Assembly: GCA_002389045.1 (NCBI GenBank)
Contig: DGNS01000008.1
Span: 1-64,000 of the forward strand
Length of the DNA stretch: 64,000 nt
Source: Thiotrichaceae bacterium UBA4486
GTDB taxonomy: Bacteria; Pseudomonadota; Gammaproteobacteria; Eutrophobiales; Eutrophobiaceae
Reading direction: 5' to 3'
The translations under genes were made by a program, and so were the position numbers. Position 1 is the stretch's first letter, and the number at the start of each line of letters is the position of its first letter. Positions 35,752 through 45,200 of the stretch are shown piece after piece. The notes under the pieces were generated by a model that saw nothing but the letters and a program-made list of their open reading frames with translations, searched no databases and was not told where the DNA came from.

Positions 35752-38560
35752 AACTGTTCTGCAGTTCCTGCAACAATGCTTTTGCCTCATTCAACTCGGG
35801 GAAGGTCGGGTTTTCCTGCAGCAAACTGTTTAATTCATCAATTGCCCGCGCACGGTTTCCTGATTTTGCCAGGGCAAATGCATAGTGGTAACGGATGGAT
35901 GGCACATCCGGTTTTTTGTCCAGAGCCGCCCGGATCAGACTGACGCCCCGCTCCACCTGACTGCCCTGGAGTACCAGTATCCAGCCGAATGTATCCATGA
36001 CCTCGGCCTGCTCCGGCGCCAGCTTGAAAGCCCGCTCAGCCAGCTCTAACGAGCGTTTGGCATTGGTTTCCAGGTACAGCCAGGCCAGGTTGTTCAGGGC
36101 AATCATGTTGGTGGCGTCATCGCGCACGACCTCCTCGTACAACTCGATGGCACGGCTGGTGTCGTCTTCCTGATGATAACGCGAGGCGAGTACCAGCTTC
36201 ACCTGCTTGTCATCCGGATGTTCACTGATCCATTTTTCCAGGATCGCACGTGCATTATCGGTGTCATTCATGGCCAGATAGGTATTAACGATACGGAAAA
36301 CCACGAAAGAGGTTTCCTTGTCGGCCAGTGCATTGCGGTAATGTTCCAGCGCCGCTGCATAGTCCTGCTCATAGAGGGCGATATCGCCCCTGGATATATC
36401 CAGATCAGGTGAATCCGGATAGGCACTGGCGTAGGCTTCCAGTGCGGTGCGTGCAGGTTCGGGTCGGTCGGTCCTTAAATAGAGATTTATCTGCGCCAGC
36501 AGGGCCCGCTCGTGATCGGGCTTGATGGCCAGAATTTTTTCGATGGTGGCCTCGGCCGTTTCAAACTCGCGTAAATCCATCTGCAACATGGCCTGCTCCA
36601 TCAATACATCCACGGCCTCGGGAAACTCGCTGACCAGCAATTCAATATTTTTACGGGCGTTATCGTATTCACCGTTCAGGCGCTGCGCCTGGGCCGCCAG
36701 GAAAATGATCTCGGTGAAGTTCGGCGCCAGTTTAGCGGCTTCCTCGATCGCCTCGAGCATCTCGCGGTTACGGCCGGTGTTTTTGTAATAGCGTGCCAGC
36801 AACAGGCGGGCCTCGATGGATTTCTCATCAACCTCACGTGCCTGCCTGAGATAGCCGAGCATGGCTTCCTCATTGCCGCGTTTGTTTTCCAGCTTGGCCA
36901 GACCCACGTAGGCCTTGGCATTACTGCTGTCCGTTTTCAGGATATTTTTGAAGCGTTGCTCGGCGGCATCAAGATTGCCCTGTTCGATATCCAGGTTCGC
37001 CAGATTGAATTTCGCCGGGGAATACTCCGGGTTCTTCTCAATCGCCTGTTCAAAATACCGGCGCGCCTCATCGAACTCCTGCTTGCCGGCATGGGCGGTG
37101 CCCAGCAAGTTCAGCGGCAGGGGGTTATCCGGTTCCTTTTCATGCAGGTTGCGGGCTGCGCTGATCGCCTTGTCGTACTTCTCGGAACGTATATGCGTGA
37201 GGATGAGCATGATGTCGGCGGAATACAGTTTCGGATCCAGCTTGACGGCATCTTCCAGGGCGCTCACGGCCAGGTCCGTGGATCCGGCCGCCAGGTGACT
37301 GAGGGCAAGCTGGGCACGAATATTGGCGGCATTGGGATTGATGCGGGCCGCCTGCTCGAGATACTCGGTGGCCTTTTCCATGTTGCCGCTGCGGATATAG
37401 GCGGTGCCGAGAATGGAGTACAGCTGATCATCGGCCGTATTATTTTCCAGTGCAGCCTCGATCAGGGCGATGGTCTTGTCGATATCCTGCTGGCCGAGAT
37501 AGGCCACGGCCAGAAGTTTCACCGCCGGCAGGTGGCCGGGAAACTGCGAGGTAAAGCGTTCCATGTAATCGATGACCTGCTCCAGTTTCCCGCCCTGGTA
37601 AAGTATATTGCTCAACAGCAACAGACTCTCGGGGTGACTGGAACTCACCTTCAGCACATCGAGCAGGAGTTCCTCGGCCTTTTCCACATTACCATTCTGA
37701 TACTCAAGATAGGCGCGAAGGTATTTAACGGTGGGGGAGTTACCGTAACGGCTTTCCAGCGTCTTTAACGGCGGCGTGGCTTCCTCGAACTTGTTCTGGG
37801 CAAACCGGGCACGGATCACACCGATTTTTGCCATGCGGTTATAGGGCGCAATCTCATTAGCGCGGCTGAAGTATTCATCCGCTTCGGCAGCCTGGCTCTG
37901 GATCAGGGCCAGCATGCCTTTCAGTACCCATAAATCATCATTTTCCGGGTCGAGTTCTATGCCCTTTTCAATCAATTCTTTCGACCGGGGCAGGTCCCTT
38001 CGGGACAGTGCCAGCCTTGCCAGACCGACATAGGCATCACCGGCAGACGGGTCCAGATCCATTGCCGCCCGGTACGCGGATTCAGCCTCCTCACCCTGCC
38101 TGAGACCGAAATACGCATCACCGCGAATGACCTGCAATTCGGCACTGTTATTTTCCGCCACCAGCATACCGGTCTTATCGATGACCTCCTGGAATTTACC
38201 ATGCTGGTTAAGCGCCCGGAAGATGTTGTTGTCCATCTGCTCATGTTCGAATCCCAGTGATCGCGCACTGTTGAACTCACGCAACGCCAGAGACCCGTCT
38301 CCCAGTTTCAGGTAGGCCTCGCCCAACAGCCAGCGCGCCTCCGGCAGGTTGCCCTCTTTTTGCAGGGCGTTTTTCAGCTCTATGATGCTCTCGAATACCT
38401 TCTGTTCAGCCAGGAAAGCCCGGGCCTTGTAGAGATGTTCTTCCGGCGTCAGCTCCTGGCCACAGGCTGACATAAAGCCGATGACCAGCACTAAAACAGC
38501 CATCTTCAGCGCCTTTATTGATCTGTATGCCGGTACGTCATCATTGACTCTGGTCATCAT
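35750..38560 (-). CDS. prsT: PrsT-like TPR-repeat lipoprotein (XrtA/PEP-CTERM associated)
   Basis: The 936-residue protein has a lipoprotein signal (AVLVLVIGFMSAC, lipid Cys at residue 33) followed by more than twenty tetratricopeptide repeats to the C-terminus (AEEHLYKARAFLAEQKVFE-type start, then regular A/L/Y/A patterns). Length, lipobox and repeat content match the PEP-CTERM system TPR lipoprotein PrsT, found near exosortase/exopolysaccharide loci. No exosortase, polysaccharide gene or PEP-CTERM protein is in this window, so here it is detached from that locus or is a paralogue. It is expected to anchor in the outer membrane as an assembly scaffold. Confidence 0.78.
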   Translation of the reverse strand: MMTRVNDDVPAYRSIKALKMAVLVLVIGFMSACGQELTPEEHLYKARAFLAEQKVFESIIELKNALQKEGNLPEARWLLGEAYLKLGDGSLALREFNSARSLGFEHEQMDNNIFRALNQHGKFQEVIDKTGMLVAENNSAELQVIRGDAYFGLRQGEEAESAYRAAMDLDPSAGDAYVGLARLALSRRDLPRSKELIEKGIELDPENDDLWVLKGMLALIQSQAAEADEYFSRANEIAPYNRMAKIGVIRARFAQNKFEEATPPLKTLESRYGNSPTVKYLRAYLEYQNGNVEKAEELLLDVLKVSSSHPESLLLLSNILYQGGKLEQVIDYMERFTSQFPGHLPAVKLLAVAYLGQQDIDKTIALIEAALENNTADDQLYSILGTAYIRSGNMEKATEYLEQAARINPNAANIRAQLALSHLAAGSTDLAVSALEDAVKLDPKLYSADIMLILTHIRSEKYDKAISAARNLHEKEPDNPLPLNLLGTAHAGKQEFDEARRYFEQAIEKNPEYSPAKFNLANLDIEQGNLDAAEQRFKNILKTDSSNAKAYVGLAKLENKRGNEEAMLGYLRQAREVDEKSIEARLLLARYYKNTGRNREMLEAIEEAAKLAPNFTEIIFLAAQAQRLNGEYDNARKNIELLVSEFPEAVDVLMEQAMLQMDLREFETAEATIEKILAIKPDHERALLAQINLYLRTDRPEPARTALEAYASAYPDSPDLDISRGDIALYEQDYAAALEHYRNALADKETSFVVFRIVNTYLAMNDTDNARAILEKWISEHPDDKQVKLVLASRYHQEDDTSRAIELYEEVVRDDATNMIALNNLAWLYLETNAKRSLELAERAFKLAPEQAEVMDTFGWILVLQGSQVERGVSLIRAALDKKPDVPSIRYHYAFALAKSGNRARAIDELNSLLQENPTFPELNEAKALLQELQNS

Positions 38561-38601
38561 GAATATCCTCGACTTGCCTTGATTGTTAATACTGCCTGGT
38601 A

Positions 38602-39567
38602 TCAGGCATTCAGTTTACCTACGCGGTGATCGCCGGCAGCCTGCAGATCGGCATGGTAGGAAGAACGCACCATCGGGCCGCTGGCCACGTTTCTGAATCC
38701 GGCGGAACGTGCAAAATCCCCCAGTTCATTGAATTCATCCGGATGGACGAATCGTTCAACCGGCAAATGATAACGGCTGGGTTGCAGGTACTGTCCCAGA
38801 GTTAACATGTCGCAGCGATGATCGTGCAGATCGCTGATCACCTGTCTGACATCCGCCATGGATTCCCCCAGTCCCAGCATAAGGCCGGACTTGGTCGTCA
38901 CGTCCGGGTGTTGCTGTTTGAATCGTTTAATAAGATTCAGCGACCATTGATAGTCCGAACCGGGACGTACCTTGCGATACAGCGCCGGTACGGTCTCGAG
39001 ATTATGATTGAATACATCCGGCGGCGACTCCCGGAATATATCCAGCGCCCGGTCCATACGACCGCGAAAATCCGGAACCAGAATTTCAATAGTCACAGCG
39101 GGTGTTTGCCGGCGTATGGCCTCGATACAACGTTTGAAATGTCCCGCACCGCCATCCCGGAGATCGTCACGATCCACAGAGGTCACCACCACGTACTTGA
39201 GTTGCATCAACGCAATGGCTTGCGCCAGATGCGCAGGTTCCTGTTCGTCCAGTGGTTGCGGCCGGCCGTGGGCGACATCGCAGAACGGGCAGCGGCGGGT
39301 ACATAAATCACCCATGATCATGAATGTTGCCGTGCCCTTGCCAAAACATTCACCGAGGTTCGGGCAGGCCGCTTCCTCACACACCGTGTGCAGCTGTTGT
39401 TCCCGCAAGAGTTTTTTCAGTCGAAAAACACCGGGATCGGTTGGCGCCGGAGCGCGTATCCACGCCGGTTTTTTCGGCAAAGGTCCCTCGCTAGGCACCA
39501 CTTTGATGGGTATCCGCGAGGTTTTCAGTTTACCGCGCTGACTCTTGTCCGGTGCAATTTTACTCAT
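38602..39567 (-). CDS. lipA: Lipoyl synthase
   Basis: LipA inserts two sulfur atoms into octanoyl groups on carrier proteins to make lipoyl cofactors. The 321-residue protein carries both iron-sulfur sites: the auxiliary cluster Cys63, Cys68, Cys74 (CEEAACPNLGEC) and the radical SAM cluster Cys89, Cys93, Cys96 (CTRRCPFC), with the conserved C-terminal ASGPMVRSSYHAD containing the auxiliary-cluster Ser. ATG 39567 is preferred over the open frame to 39648, which runs into lipB. LipB is 8 bp upstream. Confidence 0.96.
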   Translation of the reverse strand: MSKIAPDKSQRGKLKTSRIPIKVVPSEGPLPKKPAWIRAPAPTDPGVFRLKKLLREQQLHTVCEEAACPNLGECFGKGTATFMIMGDLCTRRCPFCDVAHGRPQPLDEQEPAHLAQAIALMQLKYVVVTSVDRDDLRDGGAGHFKRCIEAIRRQTPAVTIEILVPDFRGRMDRALDIFRESPPDVFNHNLETVPALYRKVRPGSDYQWSLNLIKRFKQQHPDVTTKSGLMLGLGESMADVRQVISDLHDHRCDMLTLGQYLQPSRYHLPVERFVHPDEFNELGDFARSAGFRNVASGPMVRSSYHADLQAAGDHRVGKLNA

Positions 39568-39575
39568 TAGATCAT

Positions 39576-40241
39576 TTACAGTTGGGCCAGGTATCGGTTT
39601 TCCGGTGTTGCTTCTCCGGCGCGGATCGGCTGACCCAGCTCGAGGCAAGATGCCAGCCGGGGCAGCAGATCCGTGGCCACCTCCGACACTGATTTGCCGG
39701 GAACAATATCACCGAGCTGGGTGATCTCAAGACCCCGATAACCGCAGGGATTAATACCATTATAAGGTGACAGATCCATGTTCACGTTCAGGGCAATACC
39801 GTGCCAGGTCCGGCCGCGTTTGACACGGATGCCAAGGGCGGCAATTTTTCTGCCCTGCACATACACGCCCGGAGCCCCGGCTTTTTGTGTTGCCGGGACA
39901 CCATAGTCATCGAGTTGATCGATAATCGCTTTTTCCAGCCGCTGCACCAGTCCCCTGACGCCGTAGTCTTTGCAGTGCATGTTCAACAGGCAATAGACGA
40001 CCAGTTGTCCGGGACCATGATAGGTAACCTGGCCGCCGCGGTCGGTCTGAACCACGGGGATATCACCCACATTCAGTAAATGCTCGCTGTTGCCGTTCAA
40101 CCCCACCGTGTACACCGGTGGATGTTCAAGACACCACAACTCATCCGGGGTGGCGTCGAGGGCCGACAGACTGAAGTCCACCATGGACTGGTAACATTCC
40201 ACGTAGTCCACCGTGCCGAGGTGTCTGACATGACATATCAT
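39576..40241 (-). CDS. lipB: Octanoyltransferase LipB
   Basis: LipB moves octanoate from acyl carrier protein to lipoyl domains, supplying the substrate of LipA. The 221-residue protein has the RGGQVTYHGPGQLVVY-type core (DRGGQVTYHGPGQL), the catalytic Lys region RKIAALGIRVKRG and the nucleophile Cys in NPCGYRGLEITQLGD. It sits between ybeD (2 bp) and lipA (8 bp) in a compact operon. Confidence 0.96.
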   Translation of the reverse strand: MICHVRHLGTVDYVECYQSMVDFSLSALDATPDELWCLEHPPVYTVGLNGNSEHLLNVGDIPVVQTDRGGQVTYHGPGQLVVYCLLNMHCKDYGVRGLVQRLEKAIIDQLDDYGVPATQKAGAPGVYVQGRKIAALGIRVKRGRTWHGIALNVNMDLSPYNGINPCGYRGLEITQLGDIVPGKSVSEVATDLLPRLASCLELGQPIRAGEATPENRYLAQL

Positions 40242-40243
40242 GG

Positions 40244-40528
40244 CTACAGAGCCATCAGGATTTTTTCATGCGCGGTCAAATCCATGTAGATATTATCCAG
40301 TTGCTCGCGGCTGTGGGCATCGATGGTGACGGTGACCGCGATAAAGTTGCCGTTGCGGCTGCCACGTGTGCGTATGGCGCCTTCATGAATATCATCGACA
40401 TGACGCTTGATAATCCCGAAAACAAGGGCATCAAAGTCGGTTTCCGCCCTGCCCATAACCTTGATCGGAAACCGGCACGGAAATTCCATCAGGCTTTGCC
40501 GATCCTTATCCGGCATCATACTGGCCAT
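40244..40528 (-). CDS. ybeD: YbeD/DUF493 family protein
   Basis: The 94-residue protein matches DUF493, a small ACT-like-fold family of unknown function (LMEFPCRFPIKVMGRAETDF, with the conserved FP…KV pattern, then SRNGNFIAVTVTIDAHSREQLD). It heads the classic ybeD–lipB–lipA operon. In many gammaproteobacteria dacA lies upstream of this operon, but here dacA is about 19 kb away. Confidence 0.9.
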   Translation of the reverse strand: MASMMPDKDRQSLMEFPCRFPIKVMGRAETDFDALVFGIIKRHVDDIHEGAIRTRGSRNGNFIAVTVTIDAHSREQLDNIYMDLTAHEKILMAL

Positions 40529-40738
40529 ATCTCACAAAATAAAAAGCGTTATATTAAGACGTTAGATTAACACATGAAAAGCGGAATTAATCCGCAGACT
40601 GCGTACATCAGTAATCACCGGCCAACGATGATATTTCAGGGACGACTGCCAGACCGCGATGAAACCGGTCGTATGATGGCCACGGTTAACCTACAATGGT
40701 GCCGTTAATACACCTTGAAATAACAGGAGGAAGTACCC

Positions 40739-41089
40739 ATGGGCATCAAAGAAAACGCAAGTCGAACCGATACCTGGATCCGGGCATTGTTCATGGTCAT
40801 CTATGGCGTCATCTTCTACATCCTCTGTGGCATCATCGGCCTTCTGGTGCTGATCCAGTTCATTGCCAAAGTCATCACCGGCAAGCTTATCGATGATTTA
40901 TCGGAATTCAGCCCCAGGCTGACCGATTACGCCCTGCAAATCCTGATTTTCCTCACTTTTCAGTCCGATAATAAACCCTGGCCGTTCACCTCTACACCTG
41001 CTATCGATGACGGTCCGGGCGACTCTGCCGAAGCAACCGGCGCCGGCGCCATTGAGGATAAAGAGGACAAAAAAGACGAATCAACCTGA
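40739..41089 (+). CDS. DUF4389 domain small membrane protein
   Basis: The 116-residue protein has one long hydrophobic stretch (about residues 16–42, ALFMVIYGVIFYILCGIIGL…) and the DUF4389 block TGKLIDDLSEF…YALQILIFLTFQSDNKPWPF. It ends in an acidic, Ala/Lys tail. The family is of unknown function. AGGAGG lies about 7 bp before the ATG. It is transcribed alone; a small hairpin and an AT-rich gap follow. Confidence 0.85.
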   Translation: MGIKENASRTDTWIRALFMVIYGVIFYILCGIIGLLVLIQFIAKVITGKLIDDLSEFSPRLTDYALQILIFLTFQSDNKPWPFTSTPAIDDGPGDSAEATGAGAIEDKEDKKDEST

Positions 41090-41134
41090 GTCCACACGGA
41101 TAGAATCCGGCATTTGCTATTGTGCGTCGCAACA

Positions 41135-41155
41135 AACCGATTATACTGATCGGTT
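41135..41155 (+). terminator. Small hairpin after the DUF4389 gene
   Basis: AACCGAT (41135–41141) and ATCGGTT (41149–41155) form a 7-bp stem, followed within 10 bp by a T-rich stretch. It may act as a terminator for the DUF4389 gene. Confidence 0.45.
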
Positions 41156-41203
41156 AATGATTGATTATTTTTTTGTTATACCTATTAATTATTAAAATAT
41201 AGT

Positions 41204-41223
41204 TAATAATTACTTTTAATTAT
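41204..41223. promoter_or_regulatory. AT-rich 20-bp motif matching the cysB/TauE promoter
   Basis: TAATAATTACTTTTAATTAT differs at one base from 32889–32908. It sits about 75 bp upstream of the oxidoreductase start in a very AT-rich leader (41161–41250). It is a candidate shared regulator site. Confidence 0.4.
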
Positions 41224-41297
41224 TAATTGGATTGTTATGATCCCGCCTGATATTACCGGCTGACCACAGCTCATACGTTACTATTTCTATATATTTC

Positions 41298-44200
41298 ATG
41301 GACAAACAGACAACTGTACACGCCAAGACTGAATCCGATGACAACGAACTGATCCCGGGGATTGACGGCTATCGTTACCCTGATCTGTATGAGCCTGAAA
41401 AACTCAAGGCTCTACATGATGATTTTCTCCGGGAACTTGCAGACAAGGCGCCCGGGTTGTCGCAACGCTTTCAGGCTTACAACGACAGTCAGGGCAGCGG
41501 TTTTTCGGCCACGGAAATTTCATCTTTACTCGTCGATGTGGCGCCCCATGTCGGTGAGTTCGTCGCCCGCCTTTTCAATGTTGAAAATGTCCGCGAAGCC
41601 CAGGCGCAGGACATCCTCGCTGATATTGATACTGTATTCGTCTACAAGAACGAGGTAGCCGCCAAGGCCACGGCGGCCTTGAAAAAGGAAGACCAGGAGG
41701 AGTGGGACAGCGAGGGGCTGCATGGAGATATGCTGTTATTGCAGGCCTGTCTGTTCCCGACAACGGATTTCGATAACGATCCCGAGTACGCGGTTGCCGA
41801 AATCGGCGCACTTCTGGCCCGCCTCAATGCCCACTACCAGGCACTCGCCAGGGGTAAAGACAGCCTCATCAGCGACGCCGATATGCGCGTGGACCAGATT
41901 ACCGCCGATCTCTCGGGGCATGACCAGGCAAAAATCACCTTTGCCGATATTCTCGAACTCAAGGATCGCGGCGACATTATCGCGGCACTGCTACTGGTTC
42001 TGCAACGCTGGACACTGGCCGCGATGACGGGAAAGCTGGAACAACTGGACACCTCGGGCTGGGTGGCTTTGCGCTTTGCGGAAAAGCGCGATTTCAATGA
42101 CCTGGTCCATCACGACACCGGGGTTCTCGGGGGTTTTGAGACCTGGGTGGCGCCGGCCAGTGAACGGCGCCTGCGCGACGGTTTCGGCCTGACCGATCCG
42201 CGTTTCAACGAACGCCAGAGCCTCAGCGAGGTGGATCACTGCATCTACTGTCACGAGCGCGATACCGATTCCTGCTCCAAGGGCATGCGCAACAAGCGCG
42301 ATGGTGGTTTCAAAACCAATCCGCTGGGTTCGGTCATGATCGGCTGCCCGCTGGAAGAGAAAATTTCCGAAATGCACCTGGTCAAGCGCGGCGGTGACAA
42401 CATCGGCGCCCTGGCGCTGATCATCATCGACAACCCGATGTGCCCGGGAACCGGTCATCGTATCTGCAATGACTGCATGCGCGGCTGCATCTACCAGAAA
42501 ACCGAGCCGGTAAACATCCCGCAGATAGAAACCAATGTGCTGACCGATGTGCTGTTCATGCCCTGGGGTTTCGAGATTTACAGCTTTTTGACCCGCTGGA
42601 ATCCGCTCAATATCAAACGGCCTTATGCCCTGCCCTACAACGGCAAAAACACCCTGGTCGTCGGTATGGGTCCGGCGGGTTATACACTCAGCCATTACCT
42701 GCTGAACGAGGGATTTGCCGTCGCCGGCATTGACGCCCTGAAGATCGAACCCCTGCCGAAGGAACTTACCGGGGATGCGCAGACGCCACCGCGACCGATA
42801 CGCGATTTTTCCGACCTCTACGAGGAACTCGACAAACGCGTGCTTGCCGGGTTCGGCGGTGTCGCCGAGTACGGCATCACCGTGCGCTGGGACAAGAATT
42901 TCCTCAAGGTGATATACCTGAGCCTGGCCCGCCGCCGCACCTTCCGCTGTTACGGCGGTATACGCTTCGGCGGCACCCTGACCATCGAGGAAGCCTGGGA
43001 TCTGGGATTCGATCACATCGCCATCGCCAGCGGTGCCGGCAAACCGACCATTATCGGTCTGAAGAACAACCTCATCCGCGGCATTCGCAAGGCTTCGGAC
43101 TTTCTCATGGCCCTGCAGCTCACCGGCGCCGCCAAGCACAACTCGCTGGCCAACCTGCAGGTACGCCTGCCCATCGGCATCATCGGTGGCGGCCTGACCG
43201 CTATTGACACAACTACCGAAGTAATGGCTTACTATCCAGTACAAGTCGAGAAAATAAAGTCCCGCTATGAAGAACTGGTTGCATGCTACGGTGAAGACCG
43301 TGTCCGTGGCCAGTACGATGAAGAAGAACTGGGTATTCTCGATGAGTACCTCGAGCATGGGCGGGCCATTGCCGCCGAGCGCCAGCGTGCCGCGGTCGCC
43401 GGGGAGTCACCCGATTTCCAGAAACTCATCGACGGCTGGGGCGGTGTGACGATGTTCTACCGCAAGGGCATCAAGGACTCGCCGGCCTACCGGCAGAACC
43501 ACGAAGAGATTTACGAGGCCCTGCAGGAAGGTATCCACCTGGCCGAGGGCATGAGCCCGGTAGAAGCCATCGAAGATGAATACGGCGCCCTCAAGGCCGT
43601 CAAATTCGACATTCTGGAAGAGAAAGAAGGCCGCTGGATCAGTGAAGGCAAGTCACGGAAAGTGCCTGTGCGCAGTCTTTTTATCGCCGCCGGCACGGCG
43701 CCGAATACCATCTATGAGCAGGAATATCCCTACAATTTTCGCATGGATGAGAAATTCTTCCAGCGTTACGAACCGCACTGGGAAGACGGCGAAACTCCTG
43801 AACTGGTGCCCATGAACGATACCCCGATACCGAAGCTGGGCAAGCCGGCGCCGCTGACCTCCTATCACAAGCACGGCAAATTCATCAGCTTCTACGGCGA
43901 TAATCATCCGGTCTATGCCGGTAATGTCGTCAAGGCCATGGCCAGCGCCAAGGACGGCTACCCGTATATAGTCCGGCTGTTTGAAAAACAGATCACCAAT
44001 CCCGATCCGGCGTCACAGCCGCAGCGCGACCAGGCCCTGGAAGCACTGTTTGCACACATGGATGAGGAACTCATTGCCACGGTCGAGAAAATCAACCGCC
44101 TGACGCCAACCATCATCGAGGTCATCGTCAAGGCTCCGGCCCAGGCCCGCAAGTTCGAACCTGGACAGTTTTACCGGGTGCAGAACCTGGAATCCCTGGC

Positions 44201-45062
44201 GCCAACCATCAAGGGCACTGTACTGGCCGCGGAAGGGCTGGCTCTTACCGGCGCCTGGGTGGATAAGGAGAAAGGCCTGATCTCCCTGATTGCACTGGAA
44301 ATGGGCAGTTCCTCGCGCCTGTGTTCACTGTGGAAAAAAGGCGATCCCCTGGTGGTCATGGGCGTCACCGGCGCACCCACGGACATTCCCGAGGGAAAAA
44401 ACGTCATGCTGGTCGGCGGCGGTCTGGGTAACGCCGTACAGTTTTCCATCGGCAAGGCACTGCGCGCCAACGGTAATCGCGTTATCTATTTCGCCGGTTA
44501 CAAAAACCCGACCGACGTTTTCAAGGTGGAAGACATCGAGGCTGCCTCCGATGTCATTGTCTGGGCCGTGGATCCGGCACCGGGTGTAGAGCCGATCCCG
44601 ATCACCCGTCCGCAGGACAGGAGTATGGTTGGCAATATCCTGCAAGCTATCGAGGCCTACGGCAGGGGTGAGTTGGGCGAACCGGAGATTGCTCTCAGTG
44701 ACGTGGATCATATGATCGTCATTGGCTCGGACCGCATGATGTCCGCCGTCAAGGAGGCCCGTAACGGCCGTCTGCAGGATCTGTTCAAACCCGATCATGT
44801 CGCTATCGGCTCCATCAACTCACCCATGCAGTGCATGATGAAAGGCGTCTGCGCCCAGTGCCTGTGCAAGCACATCGATCCGCATACGCAGGAGGAATAC
44901 TTCGTCTATTCCTGCTACAACCAGGACCAGGAACTGGACCGTGTCGATTTCCCGAACCTCAATGCCCGCCTGCGGCAGAACACGGTACAGGAAAAACTTT
45001 CCAACCTGTGGCTCGAACACTTGCTGAATTCCGACGAGTGCCGGCAACTCTGCGGACAGTAA
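41298..45062 (+). CDS. Very large GltD/Nfn-like flavin and iron-sulfur oxidoreductase
   Basis: The 1254-residue protein combines several redox modules. Residues 1 to about 310 are an unrecognised helical domain. Around residue 315 a GltD-type iron-sulfur domain begins (CIYCHERDTDSC, then IGCPLEE, then CPGTGHRICNDCMRGC), able to hold two [4Fe-4S] clusters. An FAD/NAD(P) domain starts at about 454 with VVGMGPAGYTLS and a second nucleotide fold IGIIGGGLTAIDTT. From about residue 926 there is a ferredoxin-NADP reductase/PyrK-like part with VGGGLGNAVQF and a terminal [2Fe-2S]-type cluster (C-x5-C-x2-C-x-C…YSC near 1178). NfnB- and NfnA-like halves in one chain suggest electron transfer between NAD(P)H and an iron-sulfur partner; bifurcation is only a hypothesis. 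Confidence 0.8.
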   Translation: MDKQTTVHAKTESDDNELIPGIDGYRYPDLYEPEKLKALHDDFLRELADKAPGLSQRFQAYNDSQGSGFSATEISSLLVDVAPHVGEFVARLFNVENVREAQAQDILADIDTVFVYKNEVAAKATAALKKEDQEEWDSEGLHGDMLLLQACLFPTTDFDNDPEYAVAEIGALLARLNAHYQALARGKDSLISDADMRVDQITADLSGHDQAKITFADILELKDRGDIIAALLLVLQRWTLAAMTGKLEQLDTSGWVALRFAEKRDFNDLVHHDTGVLGGFETWVAPASERRLRDGFGLTDPRFNERQSLSEVDHCIYCHERDTDSCSKGMRNKRDGGFKTNPLGSVMIGCPLEEKISEMHLVKRGGDNIGALALIIIDNPMCPGTGHRICNDCMRGCIYQKTEPVNIPQIETNVLTDVLFMPWGFEIYSFLTRWNPLNIKRPYALPYNGKNTLVVGMGPAGYTLSHYLLNEGFAVAGIDALKIEPLPKELTGDAQTPPRPIRDFSDLYEELDKRVLAGFGGVAEYGITVRWDKNFLKVIYLSLARRRTFRCYGGIRFGGTLTIEEAWDLGFDHIAIASGAGKPTIIGLKNNLIRGIRKASDFLMALQLTGAAKHNSLANLQVRLPIGIIGGGLTAIDTTTEVMAYYPVQVEKIKSRYEELVACYGEDRVRGQYDEEELGILDEYLEHGRAIAAERQRAAVAGESPDFQKLIDGWGGVTMFYRKGIKDSPAYRQNHEEIYEALQEGIHLAEGMSPVEAIEDEYGALKAVKFDILEEKEGRWISEGKSRKVPVRSLFIAAGTAPNTIYEQEYPYNFRMDEKFFQRYEPHWEDGETPELVPMNDTPIPKLGKPAPLTSYHKHGKFISFYGDNHPVYAGNVVKAMASAKDGYPYIVRLFEKQITNPDPASQPQRDQALEALFAHMDEELIATVEKINRLTPTIIEVIVKAPAQARKFEPGQFYRVQNLESLAPTIKGTVLAAEGLALTGAWVDKEKGLISLIALEMGSSSRLCSLWKKGDPLVVMGVTGAPTDIPEGKNVMLVGGGLGNAVQFSIGKALRANGNRVIYFAGYKNPTDVFKVEDIEAASDVIVWAVDPAPGVEPIPITRPQDRSMVGNILQAIEAYGRGELGEPEIALSDVDHMIVIGSDRMMSAVKEARNGRLQDLFKPDHVAIGSINSPMQCMMKGVCAQCLCKHIDPHTQEEYFVYSCYNQDQELDRVDFPNLNARLRQNTVQEKLSNLWLEHLLNSDECRQLCGQ

Positions 45063-45200
45063 CCGGGATGTGATTTATCCTGCATTTTCTGTAACAGCAT
45101 GGCAAAATCGTGATGTTTCCGGCATTTATTCTGCCATAAGCGTTTGAATCCGGCTGATTCTGGCTTATATTGATCGGGCAATCACTTGATCGGATCGCCC

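Noticed and set aside
41991..43358. 455-codon minus-strand frame
   Set aside because: It mirrors the coding bias of the large oxidoreductase on the plus strand, which has clear cofactor motifs.
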